Part shown: piece after piece, positions 1 to 7,966 of the stretch
How the letters are laid out: each line of letters begins with the position of its first letter
Numbering within the stretch: position 1 is the first letter of the stretch
Assembly: GCF_004212215.1 (NCBI RefSeq)
Contig: NZ_QVFV01000005.1
Span: 307,174 to 370,116 of the forward strand
From: Leptolyngbya iicbica LK
Lineage (GTDB): Bacteria > Cyanobacteriota > Cyanobacteriia > Phormidesmidales > Phormidesmidaceae
Length of the DNA stretch: 62,943 nucleotides
Direction of reading: 5' to 3'
Position numbers and translations under genes: made by a program
The notes under the pieces: model-generated
Database searches by the model: none
What the model was told of the DNA's origin: nothing
What the model saw: only the letters and a program-made list of their open reading frames with translations

Positions 1-80
1 CTCAAGGGCTGATGGTTCGTATCTTCAGCTTATGGCGAGTGAGCTTTTTTACTGACTGAGCGATTTATCAAACATCCTCT
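1..80. mobile_element. Putative insertion-sequence end (left edge of window)
   Basis: These 80 bases are the exact reverse complement of 62856-62935. The outer tip reads GAGGATGTTTGATAAATC when taken inward into the presumed element, and TTA follows directly at the junction (80-82). A GAG... tip with a TNA-type 3-bp target duplication resembles IS5-superfamily elements of the IS1031/ISL2 kind. No transposase lies inside the window, because the element body would be to the left of base 1. That it is an IS is inferred; the inverted repeat is seen directly. Confidence 0.6.
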
Positions 81-130
81 TAGCTCTGACGGACAGACTC
101 GCTAATTCATATATTTCTACAGGTAAATAA

Positions 131-817
131 ATGAATCAAGAAAAAACCGCTGCCTTTCGAGCCCGAGCGACAGCCCCTAAAGCTGCTGCAATCGCCGGAA
201 TTATCTTTTCCCTGATGCTGTTTACCAGCTTGGTCTTATTGTTGGATGTCTTCTCGAAAGGGACTGATATTAATGCTGCTCAATATGCAACGAGTAAGCG
301 CGAGATCCAGTTTGCCTTAAATCTCGTTCCATTTGCCAGCATTGCCTTTCTATGGTTCGTGGGGGTGATCCGCGATCGCTTTGGTGATCAAGAAGACCAG
401 TTTTTCAGCACGGTATTTCTGGGTAGTGGCCTATTATTTATCGCCATGCTGTTTGTGAGTTCTGCGGTCACAGGCAGCTTCTTTCTCCTGTCAGAAAATA
501 GGGCTCAGGAGATCGTAGTTTTTGGGTATTACGACATTGAGCGGGTCGTTGCTCGTGAAATTTTAACCAACTATGGAGTCCGGATGGCCGGGGTCTTCAT
601 GATATCGACTTCATCGCTTTTTCTGCGTACTCGGGTGATTCCCCGCTGGTTTGCCTGGCTGGGTGTTAGCTTGGCCGCAATCATGATTTTAAGAATTGGG
701 TACATCAACCGATTAGGGTGGATCTTTCTATCTTTTCCCCTCTGGGTACTTCTGGTCAGTATTTATATCCTGATTGACAACTATCGGAAGAAGAAAGAAA
801 TACAGGCACCACAATAA
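131..817 (+). CDS. Multi-pass membrane protein of unknown function
   Basis: A 228-residue protein with about six hydrophobic segments, roughly at residues 18-40, 62-80, 90-115, 150-165, 170-190 and 193-216. It has a basic N-terminus and a basic C-terminal tail (YRKKKE). An AGGT ribosome-binding-like motif lies about 8 bases before the ATG. No catalytic motif is recognisable and I cannot assign a family with confidence; DUF4386-like integral membrane proteins are the nearest guess. A decayed second copy of its C-terminal half lies about 1 kb downstream (1841-2164), so the gene was once duplicated around the lipoprotein gene that now separates the copies. Likely located in the cytoplasmic membrane; role unknown. 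Confidence 0.75.
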   Translation: MNQEKTAAFRARATAPKAAAIAGIIFSLMLFTSLVLLLDVFSKGTDINAAQYATSKREIQFALNLVPFASIAFLWFVGVIRDRFGDQEDQFFSTVFLGSGLLFIAMLFVSSAVTGSFFLLSENRAQEIVVFGYYDIERVVAREILTNYGVRMAGVFMISTSSLFLRTRVIPRWFAWLGVSLAAIMILRIGYINRLGWIFLSFPLWVLLVSIYILIDNYRKKKEIQAPQ

Positions 818-1118
818 TCAAAAACCTGCTTATCGGCAAAAATTAGGGCATAGATTCCCCTGAGATAACGACATCAGTTCTTCTTCAAAAAGAGCCAGTG
901 TAGGCAGGCTTTCACATTGTGATTGATAGATAGCTTAATCAGCTCTGGCTAAGTAGGTGGGCACAATTAAACCGAAGACCCTCATCTCCTTCGTCCATTT
1001 TGGGAGAGGGACTGGGGAGAGGGCAAATGTTTGGCATTGTCAGCTTAATTCCGTTTAGCTACTTAAATGCCTGCCTGCACTGGCGATATTTTGAGGCTCT
1101 ATCCTGTAGAGCTAACCG
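818..1118. repeat. Intergenic stretch with a CCCTCATC/GGGAGAGGG-type dispersed repeat
   Basis: No gene is seen here. Bases about 976-1025 hold a CT-rich/AG-rich element (CCCTCATCTCC, then GGGAGAGGGACTGGGGAGAG). It belongs to the kind of short dispersed repeat common between cyanobacterial genes. A similar but not identical element with CCTCTCCTTCTCGAGGAGAG lies after pstB at about 40796-40925. Confidence 0.4.
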
Positions 1119-1616
1119 TTAATTGAGTTGTACCCGCGTCACTTGCTGGTCAATCTCGTTGTAGAAACAATCGGCAGTGCGACCCGTGCGAGTATTGCGC
1201 ATGGAAAACATACGAACTCCGTTTTCTGGATCGACTGGTCCAGTGGCCACAATTGCAATATCGGCAGTGCTAACCACCATTTCTTCGGCTGTACGCTGAA
1301 CACAAGCATCTTCTGGAGACAAAGAAGACGAGTTCCCAGTTAATTCCACGCGCGTCACTTGCTGATCAATCTCGTTGTAGAAACAATCGGCTGTATTGCC
1401 AGTGACTGTATTACGCATAGAAAGAACTCGGACTCCGCTTTCTGCATCGACTGGCCCAGTTTCTACGACGGCAATATCCTCGGTACTGACGACCATTTCT
1501 TCGGCTGTACGTTGAGTGCAAGCGGTTTCTGGCGAGGGAGGTGCCGAAGGCGTTGTGCAGGCCGTGGTTCCCACAATTACAGTCAGCAAACAGAGACTTT
1601 TAGAGATTGAGTTCAT
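1119..1616 (-). CDS. Lipoprotein with an internal tandem duplication
   Basis: The preferred start is the internal ATG at 1616. It follows a good ribosome-binding site (GGAGG, 6 bases upstream) and opens directly into a lipoprotein signal (MNSISKSLCLLTVIVGTTAC) with its lipobox cysteine at residue 20. The mature part consists of two nearly identical modules of about 65-70 residues. Each begins with AC.QRTAEEMVVST and ends with ADCFYNEIDQQVTRV, with two cysteines per module that may pair. The duplication is also obvious at DNA level (about 1130-1330 versus 1340-1540). It is probably anchored in the envelope. No functional family is recognised. Confidence 0.75.
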   Translation of the reverse strand: MNSISKSLCLLTVIVGTTACTTPSAPPSPETACTQRTAEEMVVSTEDIAVVETGPVDAESGVRVLSMRNTVTGNTADCFYNEIDQQVTRVELTGNSSSLSPEDACVQRTAEEMVVSTADIAIVATGPVDPENGVRMFSMRNTRTGRTADCFYNEIDQQVTRVQLN

Positions 1617-1840
1617 TTTTCCTCCACAAAAAAAGGGATTATTCGCATGTTTATCTTGCAAACATTGATTTAGCAAAAGAAAAGTATCAGTGTCCGATTT
1701 TCATGAAGACACTTGAGCTTTTAACTCCTTTAGATATCTATTATGCACGAAGAACTTACAGCAATAATGCCTGGAATTCCTAACTTATTGTGAAGCTGTT
1801 AAATTTGATTTGAAAAATTCTATTGAGGATTCAGGAAATT

Positions 1841-2164
1841 ATTTCTCTTGTCAGAAAATTCAGCCGAAAAGCTATTTTAATTTTTCATTATGATATTCAC
1901 CTTGCCGTTGCCTGAGAGGTTCTGAAAACTATGGTATCCGCATAGCTGGGTGTATATGGTATTAAACTTTCTCTATTTTTTTACTCAGATGATTCTCTAC
2001 TAGTTTGCTCAACTCGGTGTTGGCTTGGCCGTAATTATGATTTCGAGAATTGGGGATATCAACCGATGGGGAGAGATCTTTCTACTTTTTCTGGGTGTTC
2101 CTGGTTTGTCTTTATATTCTGGTTGGTAACTTATCGTAAGAAAAAAGAATCCCAAACTGCTTAA
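1841..2164 (+). pseudogene. Decayed duplicate of the membrane-protein gene at 131-817
   Basis: Bases 1841-2164 align with about 483-815 of the first gene. Shared stretches include TGTCAGAAAAT, AACTATGG, the block GAGAATTGGG.ATATCAACCGAT (with small gaps), and a terminal stretch encoding TYRKKKE followed by a stop. In-frame stops (for example soon after the NYGIRIAG-like segment) and at least one frameshift break the reading frame. The matching 5' half was not found. It is a remnant of a tandem duplication, not an active gene. Confidence 0.75.
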
Positions 2165-2209
2165 AGCGTCAGGGATTCGAAAATCTCTATTTCCTGCTGA
2201 GAGGGTTCG

Positions 2210-3592
2210 TCAAAATCTGAACTTTACCCCCACATGAGGCCCGTGGGTAAACAGATCCAGTCCAGAACTGCTACTGCTGTATTCCAAGTAGGTAAATCGG
2301 TATAGTGCCGTCAGTGAAGTATTTCCTGAAAATAGCCAATCGACGCCACCATAGCCCGCGACCGAAAAGGTTAAATCGCCCAGGCTAAAGCCGGACATGC
2401 TGCCGCCTGCTAACGCGGCTAAATTTTCAGAGATGTTCCATCGGGCTCGGCCACCAATCAGCGGTTCAGCGATCGTCCGCGATTGATCCAGCTCCAAACG
2501 ATTACCAAACTGGCCGGTCAGTTCCAAGCTGTTGTTGAAGGTGTAAATTCGCATGCCCGCAAAGGCGTCGAAGATAAAGGGACCCAGATCAAACTCCGTG
2601 TCGGCAGTTCGGAGGGCTGTGGGCAAATTGCCATCGCCAAATCGGTAAGCTCCCCCTAGGTCGAATTGAGAAAATGAGGTGCCGACCGCAGCGTCAACGG
2701 TGACCTGAGGCGGGAATCCCGCTGCTTGAAACTGGGGCGGCACTGGGATATCGTCCGTGCGACCAGTGCCCATATTGGTGTAAGCACCGTTAAAAAAGAC
2801 GCCCCAAGGCCCTTTCCAGGCTTCAATCTCACCAAAGGCGGCGAAGTTCAGATCGTTCACAATGGTGTCGAAAATATCGCCGGGACCAGCATCAATGGTG
2901 GCACTGACGCCCCGCACGGTAATATCGCCATTAATCCCAAACGGGATGTAGACAAAGGGTTCGACGGTAAATCGCCAGGGATATGCTTCGGTGGTATCAG
3001 CGGTTTGAGCGATCGCCTCAGATTCCTCAAGCTCATGATTCGTGGACGGCGCGATCGCGGTTTCGGCCTCCACCTCAGACCTGGGCCTGTCAGTAGTTAA
3101 TGCCCCCTCTAATGGGTCAGCCTCAGGGGAGCCCAACGTCAGTTCTGAATTGGTCGCCGCGACGGTTGGCGTCGGGCGTTGCTGAGCAGTGCCTGCCATA
3201 CCTTCGAAGCTGGCATGGGGTTCAGCTGTTTCTACAGCCAAAGTCTGGGGATGGTGGGGACTCACGGCGGATACAACGTCCGCATCGAGGGTCGCTGGCT
3301 GCTCCGGTAATTCTCCCAATGCTGCGACGCCGAAGGCTGGACCCTCTTTGGGGTTGGGAGTATCAGGCTTGATGGGGGTTCTAGCCATCATGCCGAGTTG
3401 ATGCTCCGTCGCGGCATTGGCGACTGACGCACTGGTTAAGCCCAGCATGAGGGGCAGTAGCCACAAGCTGAGGCGGACCGTTGAACGCACTGCGTGGCTA
3501 ACGGTTGGGGGTGGGGACGCGATCGCGTCTACCTCCGAGCGGCGGCCACTAAAAAGACGTTGAATTTGATGACCGCTAGAGCAGGATTTCAT
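2210..3592 (-). CDS. Predicted outer-membrane beta-barrel protein
   Basis: A 460-residue protein. A hydrophobic signal-like segment lies at about residues 38-60 after an unusually long polar N-terminus, with a likely cleavage after ASVANA. Residues about 60-195 are low-complexity and rich in Pro, Ala, Glu and Thr. From about residue 200 the protein shows alternating aromatic/hydrophobic and Gly/Asn-rich strands typical of barrels (YPWRFTVEPFVYIPFGI, then FGEIEAWKGPWGVFFNGAY) and ends in the classic aromatic terminus (GVKFRF). It resembles uncharacterised cyanobacterial outer-membrane proteins rather than a known porin. The start is uncertain because the signal sits so far from the first Met, although GGAG precedes it by about 10 bases. 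The function may be structural or channel-like. Confidence 0.65.
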   Translation of the reverse strand: MKSCSSGHQIQRLFSGRRSEVDAIASPPPTVSHAVRSTVRLSLWLLPLMLGLTSASVANAATEHQLGMMARTPIKPDTPNPKEGPAFGVAALGELPEQPATLDADVVSAVSPHHPQTLAVETAEPHASFEGMAGTAQQRPTPTVAATNSELTLGSPEADPLEGALTTDRPRSEVEAETAIAPSTNHELEESEAIAQTADTTEAYPWRFTVEPFVYIPFGINGDITVRGVSATIDAGPGDIFDTIVNDLNFAAFGEIEAWKGPWGVFFNGAYTNMGTGRTDDIPVPPQFQAAGFPPQVTVDAAVGTSFSQFDLGGAYRFGDGNLPTALRTADTEFDLGPFIFDAFAGMRIYTFNNSLELTGQFGNRLELDQSRTIAEPLIGGRARWNISENLAALAGGSMSGFSLGDLTFSVAGYGGVDWLFSGNTSLTALYRFTYLEYSSSSSGLDLFTHGPHVGVKFRF

Positions 3593-3698
3593 CGGGGACT
3601 AACTCCATACGCGAGCAATATAGGAAGAATGGTGCAGCAAAACAGTTGACCCTTAGACGGGAAACCCAAACATCAAATCTTGGGCAGGCTAGCCCCCA

Positions 3699-4193
3699 TT
3701 AAAACTGTTCTAGACCGAGAAACCGGGTGGAACTATTATCAGTCAGGGTGGTGCAATTGATGTAGTTGATTCGAGCCCCAAACACAACAATTCGACAAGA
3801 ACCCGTAGTGTTTGTAATCACTCTTAAAGTCTCAGAAGAATCAAAGCTCCGCACTCGAGTATTCAAGGTAAAACTGCTGGCATTATTTGGTTCATCCGTC
3901 CGGCGCGATACGACCCCTCGATACTGAATACGCGCTGGAGACCGATTTTGTGTACCAGTAGCGCCTTGAAACTGGCTCATTTCTAGCCCAAAGTTTTCAC
4001 CATCCAGGGTTAACGAGACTTCGGCATTTTGCCCTCTGGAAAAAACTGCCCCCTGAGCGACTCCCCGACCCTGAAAACGTTCACCACTCAGATTGGTCAG
4101 GTTGTTTTGAGCGAATGCCTGGGGGACATAAAATAAAGCGATCGCCGCGATACAGCTGATGAAGCCAATCAGTAATTTCTGCTGTTTGAGCAT
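3699..4193 (-). CDS. Small exported protein of unknown function
   Basis: A 164-residue protein with a clear Sec signal peptide (hydrophobic core at residues 8-26, cleavage expected after QAFA). The mature part is Asn/Ser/Arg-rich with predicted beta character and two cysteines near the C-terminus (SCRIVVFGARINYINC) that could form a disulfide. No family is recognised. It lies 106 bases upstream of the barrel gene on the same strand, so the two could share a transcript, but the gap is larger than in a tight operon. Confidence 0.6.
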   Translation of the reverse strand: MLKQQKLLIGFISCIAAIALFYVPQAFAQNNLTNLSGERFQGRGVAQGAVFSRGQNAEVSLTLDGENFGLEMSQFQGATGTQNRSPARIQYRGVVSRRTDEPNNASSFTLNTRVRSFDSSETLRVITNTTGSCRIVVFGARINYINCTTLTDNSSTRFLGLEQF

Positions 4194-4402
4194 TGTGCCT
4201 CACAGAAAAGTTGAGAATTTTTGTCTGGCAAAGGCATGGGGATTCAATGAAGTGAGGACAGCCTTCACGGCTATCCCAAAGCAGAAAAGATGCCTGGCCG
4301 ACAAAGCTTAGATTTTATGAAAACCTGATGCTTGTAGACCACTCCGACCATCCAATCAGGGGGGGCAAAGACCAGAGTTTGCTCGGGTCACAAAGCCGAT
4401 CA

Positions 4403-4843
4403 TTAACGGCAAGTTCCCCGTCCCCACTGCCCGTCGTAGCCGACAGATACTTGGTCACCGGGTTGCGCGGCCCTAGTCGATAAATGCACCAAGGTAACGC
4501 TAGCGGCCTCGTTGACGGAACCTCGCCAAATCGACTGACCACTGGCATTTTCGGTGTCATAACTCAAAAATGCTTCGGCTATTTGATTACCGCTAGAACG
4601 TCGCCGAAACTCGATGCGGGAGAACCCAGCCTCGCGGGTAAAAAAGACCGTGAAGTCAACGTCATTCACCCCAATTGAACCGGGACAAGTCATTTGCAAA
4701 CTATCTTGATTCGGTTCCTGGGCAATTAAGCTAGCTGCAAACGTTTGCGGGGCTGAAACTGCGTGACTTGGGCTGAGGCCAAGGGGGCTAAAAATCAGGG
4801 CAAGGGGCAGACCCAAAAGAATGCGGTACATCATCTTCCTCAA
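4403..4843 (-). CDS. Small exported protein of unknown function
   Basis: A 146-residue protein. Its signal peptide covers residues 5-28, with cleavage expected after SPSHA or somewhat later. The mature region has a predicted beta-sandwich-like composition. One cysteine lies near its start (MTCPGSIG) and one at the end (GRGTC), suggesting a single disulfide linking the ends. An alternative start one residue downstream (MMYR) is possible. No family is recognised. The gene sits in a run of three small exported-protein genes on the minus strand (4843 to 2210), separated by 100-200 bases. Confidence 0.55.
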   Translation of the reverse strand: MRKMMYRILLGLPLALIFSPLGLSPSHAVSAPQTFAASLIAQEPNQDSLQMTCPGSIGVNDVDFTVFFTREAGFSRIEFRRRSSGNQIAEAFLSYDTENASGQSIWRGSVNEAASVTLVHLSTRAAQPGDQVSVGYDGQWGRGTCR

Positions 4844-5097
4844 TCTTGAATGCGGGGTAAAACATCCTGAAGTGTGTAACTGGTGGAAGCTACAAAATCG
4901 AGTGATACCGGAGCGCGATCGCGCCCATCAATGACGATATTGGTAGTAAGAGTACATTACGCAAATGAACAATCGATGGCCCCGCATTTCGCACTCAGTC
5001 ATTATTTCTCGGGTAGAGTGTCGCACCCCTTTATCGGTAAGCCATTGAAGCCACTATTCAAAAATTGCAAACTTTTATTCCGCCGGACAAAGGGTGC

Positions 5098-6090
5098 CTA
5101 GCGGTTGAGCGTCTGAGAGGGTGACTCACCAAATAGCTGTTTATAGTCTCTGGAAAAGTGGCCCATGCTGTAAAAGCCCCAGGTACTAGCGACCTCTTTG
5201 ACCTGCAAGCTCTTGGGCTCGGCACTGAGCAAGATCCGTCGAATCTCGTGGAGCCGTAATACTTTGAGAAAGGCCATCGGCCCCATGCCAAACATGTCTT
5301 GAAAGCCATAGTGGAGCGATCGCTTGCTGGCATGGACCGCTTGACAAATGTCTGCCAAGGTCAGCGGGCGTTGCAAGTTCATGGCCATAAACTCTCGGGC
5401 GACCTTGACGATGTCCGCACGGGGGTACAGTCGCAGAGAGTCCTCGCTCTCCCTGGGTTTCAGCGCATTAATCAGCAGCGGCAGCAAATCTTGCTCAATC
5501 AGTTTGGCATCCAGGTATGCGTTCACCAGTTCTGGTTGCTGCTGACTGTGCCAAAAGAGCTGTCGCAGATAGCAGACCAGAGGGGCAAACCGGGTGCCCT
5601 CTGGCACCACGACATTGCGCTTCATAAACGCCTCGTCGAGATCATCGCGTCCTGCTTGGGCGACATAGTTTTCAAACAGCGACTTTGACACGCCGATGCA
5701 TCCCAGGTTGACCCCATGGGGATCGCTGATGTGGTTGACTTCGCGATGCGCATCAAACCCAAAAATACAGTCAGTCGTGAGGGACGTGTCACAAGAATAG
5801 GCAGCCTGAGGGAAGGAGACCAGGGGAAAGGCAAATAACCAACGGCTCGTGGGTTTTGCCCCCATCACCTGCACAGCTTGCTGAGTTCGGAGTTGGTAAA
5901 TTTGCAGATCCCTCTGCTCAAGGAATGTCAGCATTCCTTGAAAGGGGCCTCGAGTCAGCTGAGTACAACTGACTTCCCAACCTTTGAGGGTCTCGCCCAT
6001 GCGGTCAATATCTTTGAAGGAGGCGTGTTTGACCAGGGCGATGCCATCAGATCTGGTTTTATCAGCACTTTCTGCCGGATTGTTACTCAT
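5098..6090 (-). CDS. AraC-family transcriptional regulator
   Basis: A 330-residue protein. The C-terminal 100 residues (about 230-328) form the AraC/XylS double helix-turn-helix. Helix 1 corresponds to PLTLADICQAVHASKRSLHYGFQ and helix 2 to VKEVASTWGFYSMGHFSRDYKQLFG; the GF...FSRDYK..FG pattern is the family signature. The N-terminal 220 residues are not a typical cupin AraC arm. They resemble the sensing half of EutR/PchR-like regulators, where the ligand is usually small, but no ligand can be named here. No obvious target gene adjoins it: downstream are small exported proteins and upstream is the SLH protein. Autoregulation from the short 6091-6349 gap is possible. Confidence 0.85.
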   Translation of the reverse strand: MSNNPAESADKTRSDGIALVKHASFKDIDRMGETLKGWEVSCTQLTRGPFQGMLTFLEQRDLQIYQLRTQQAVQVMGAKPTSRWLFAFPLVSFPQAAYSCDTSLTTDCIFGFDAHREVNHISDPHGVNLGCIGVSKSLFENYVAQAGRDDLDEAFMKRNVVVPEGTRFAPLVCYLRQLFWHSQQQPELVNAYLDAKLIEQDLLPLLINALKPRESEDSLRLYPRADIVKVAREFMAMNLQRPLTLADICQAVHASKRSLHYGFQDMFGMGPMAFLKVLRLHEIRRILLSAEPKSLQVKEVASTWGFYSMGHFSRDYKQLFGESPSQTLNR

Positions 6091-6349
6091 AACATCATGT
6101 CTCTATGGCCATTTTGGGTGTTTGATGCATACCGATCTTGGCGGACTCACTTTGAGCCGGTGAAAGTGACTGAGGATTGCTCTATTAGCTTGTCCCAGCG
6201 ATTGATGGCCTGAGGTTATTGCTGGTGGGCATCGCTTAGGAATGAGACTTTAATCCAGTGTGGGCAGCCGTCTCGGCTGTCCCAGAGCCAGACCAGATAC
6301 CGGCCCGACAAGACTTGGAAGGTTATCTAAGCCTGATGCCTGAGTGCCC

Positions 6350-7561
6350 CTATGGCAGCGGTGTCGCCCCGCAATCAATCATGCGAAATGTCGCCGCCGT
6401 GGTGTAATCACGCAGCGCTGATGTATCGGGGCGGAACGCGTTACCCCGCTCATTGAGGGGCGTTGCCACATTGCAGTAAGCCGACATTTGGGCGATGGTC
6501 GCTTCATTCCAGTGGCCGCTAATGTCAGAAAAGTCGAAGACTTCACCCGTGGGGGTGAGTTCGGGGGCTCGCACCCCTTCCGTCCCCAGCTGCACTTTTT
6601 GCTCAGCGGCGCGGCGCAACATTGACATCAGTTCCGCTCGGGTGATGGTGTCAGCAGGCCGAAACTGTCCGTTTTGATCGCCCGTCACAATGCCCAGATT
6701 TTTCAGTGCATTAATCCTCGCGGCACTCCAGCGGTCTGCCGCCACGTCTGGGAAGGGGGCGGTAGAGACGGTCTCTGGCAACGTGAAGCCCACTGTTTGC
6801 AAGGCTTCGGCCACAATGACTACGGCTTCTTCGCGGGTCACTGGCCGGGTGGGTGCAAACGTGCCATCGGCTCCACCTGACACCAACCCCAGGTTGAAAG
6901 CAGCGGTGATTTCGGCGGCGTAGATATTCCTGGCAATGTCGGGGAACGGAAAATCAGTCTCAGGCAGGGGATCGGGAGTGGGGTTGGGGCCAACCGCGAT
7001 GCTGTCGCTTTCTAACAAGGACGCGAGGGAGGCGTCGTTGGTGTAGTAAAAGTGGCTGAGACGACTGTCCTCAAACACTCGTTGCGTGATGCGCCAGCCG
7101 GGCTCCAACTGAATTTCTAAAAAGTCATTCGGGGTGATGCCGCCCGTACGCCCAATCACCAGCGATCGCCCGCGTAAGGGCCGACCCACGAGCAGTAATT
7201 CGCCCTCTCTTTCCACAATGTCTAAGGAATATTGATTGCGCAGATTTTCGCCATCCACGCGAATAGAAAACAGATTGGAAGAGAAACCGGCACTACAACC
7301 ACTGTTCGTTTGCCAGAGCGGGTCAACAATGCCGGGATTGCTGCCACTCACGGTAAAACAGGTGGCCCCAGGCTGAGTCTCCCGCACCAGCCAGAGCTTG
7401 TAAGGAATCAGACTGCCAGAGGGAATCGCCACTGAAATCACCGTGTCTTGATCCAGTTCGGCGGTCGAAAAGTCTGTGGCCGTAGCCGCTGCCACCCCCA
7501 CTGTGCTGATCGTGGCAGCGATCGCAAATGGCATCAAGTTCGGAATAAATTTTAGTTTCAT
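6350..7561 (-). CDS. DUF3747 protein with three C-terminal SLH domains
   Basis: Two starts are possible. The internal ATG at 7561 places a normal signal peptide (MKLKFIPNLMPFAIAATIST) at the N-terminus and gives 403 residues; the longer frame opens at 7660. The exported N-terminal half matches the cyanobacterial DUF3747 type (about residues 25-195, with cysteines in GATCFTVSG and TNSGCSAGF). The C-terminal half has three S-layer homology repeats: FPDIARNIYAAEI...FAPTRPVTREEA, FPDVAADRWSAARI...FRPADTITRAEL, and FSDISGHWNEATI...FRPDTSALRDY. SLH domains usually bind secondary cell-wall polymer, so the protein is probably held in the periplasm or at the surface. It is divergent to the sulfatase gene starting at 7967. 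Confidence 0.8.
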   Translation of the reverse strand: MKLKFIPNLMPFAIAATISTVGVAAATATDFSTAELDQDTVISVAIPSGSLIPYKLWLVRETQPGATCFTVSGSNPGIVDPLWQTNSGCSAGFSSNLFSIRVDGENLRNQYSLDIVEREGELLLVGRPLRGRSLVIGRTGGITPNDFLEIQLEPGWRITQRVFEDSRLSHFYYTNDASLASLLESDSIAVGPNPTPDPLPETDFPFPDIARNIYAAEITAAFNLGLVSGGADGTFAPTRPVTREEAVVIVAEALQTVGFTLPETVSTAPFPDVAADRWSAARINALKNLGIVTGDQNGQFRPADTITRAELMSMLRRAAEQKVQLGTEGVRAPELTPTGEVFDFSDISGHWNEATIAQMSAYCNVATPLNERGNAFRPDTSALRDYTTAATFRMIDCGATPLP

Positions 7562-7966
7562 CAGATGGACTCTATAAGTGTGTTGTGATGTCAGGCGAAA
7601 CTCAATCATCAATAGTTCACTGCCCTGGCAAATGGCCATTAAATATTGATTAACGTTCACGGTCGAGAAAACGTACTGGATTGATCAGAATTTGCACAAT
7701 TTGAATAGCGTCCGCCAATGTCCCAATAGACATAGCTTTGCGCATCGGCTGTGCCCGTTTACAACCGCGCGGCAAGTGGCGAGCCTCTCAAAACTGTCTG
7801 CACTTGGCCTTATGCTTTGGGACAAACAGTCAATGTCAAAGCGTTTGACCGTTTTAGATATTTGATTGGGGACAAAACAATGTTTAAAACATTTACCCAA
7901 CAAATCGAACGGCTGCACCAAACCCGTACAATCTGGCTGAATCTATTGACAACGGAGATTTTTTCC

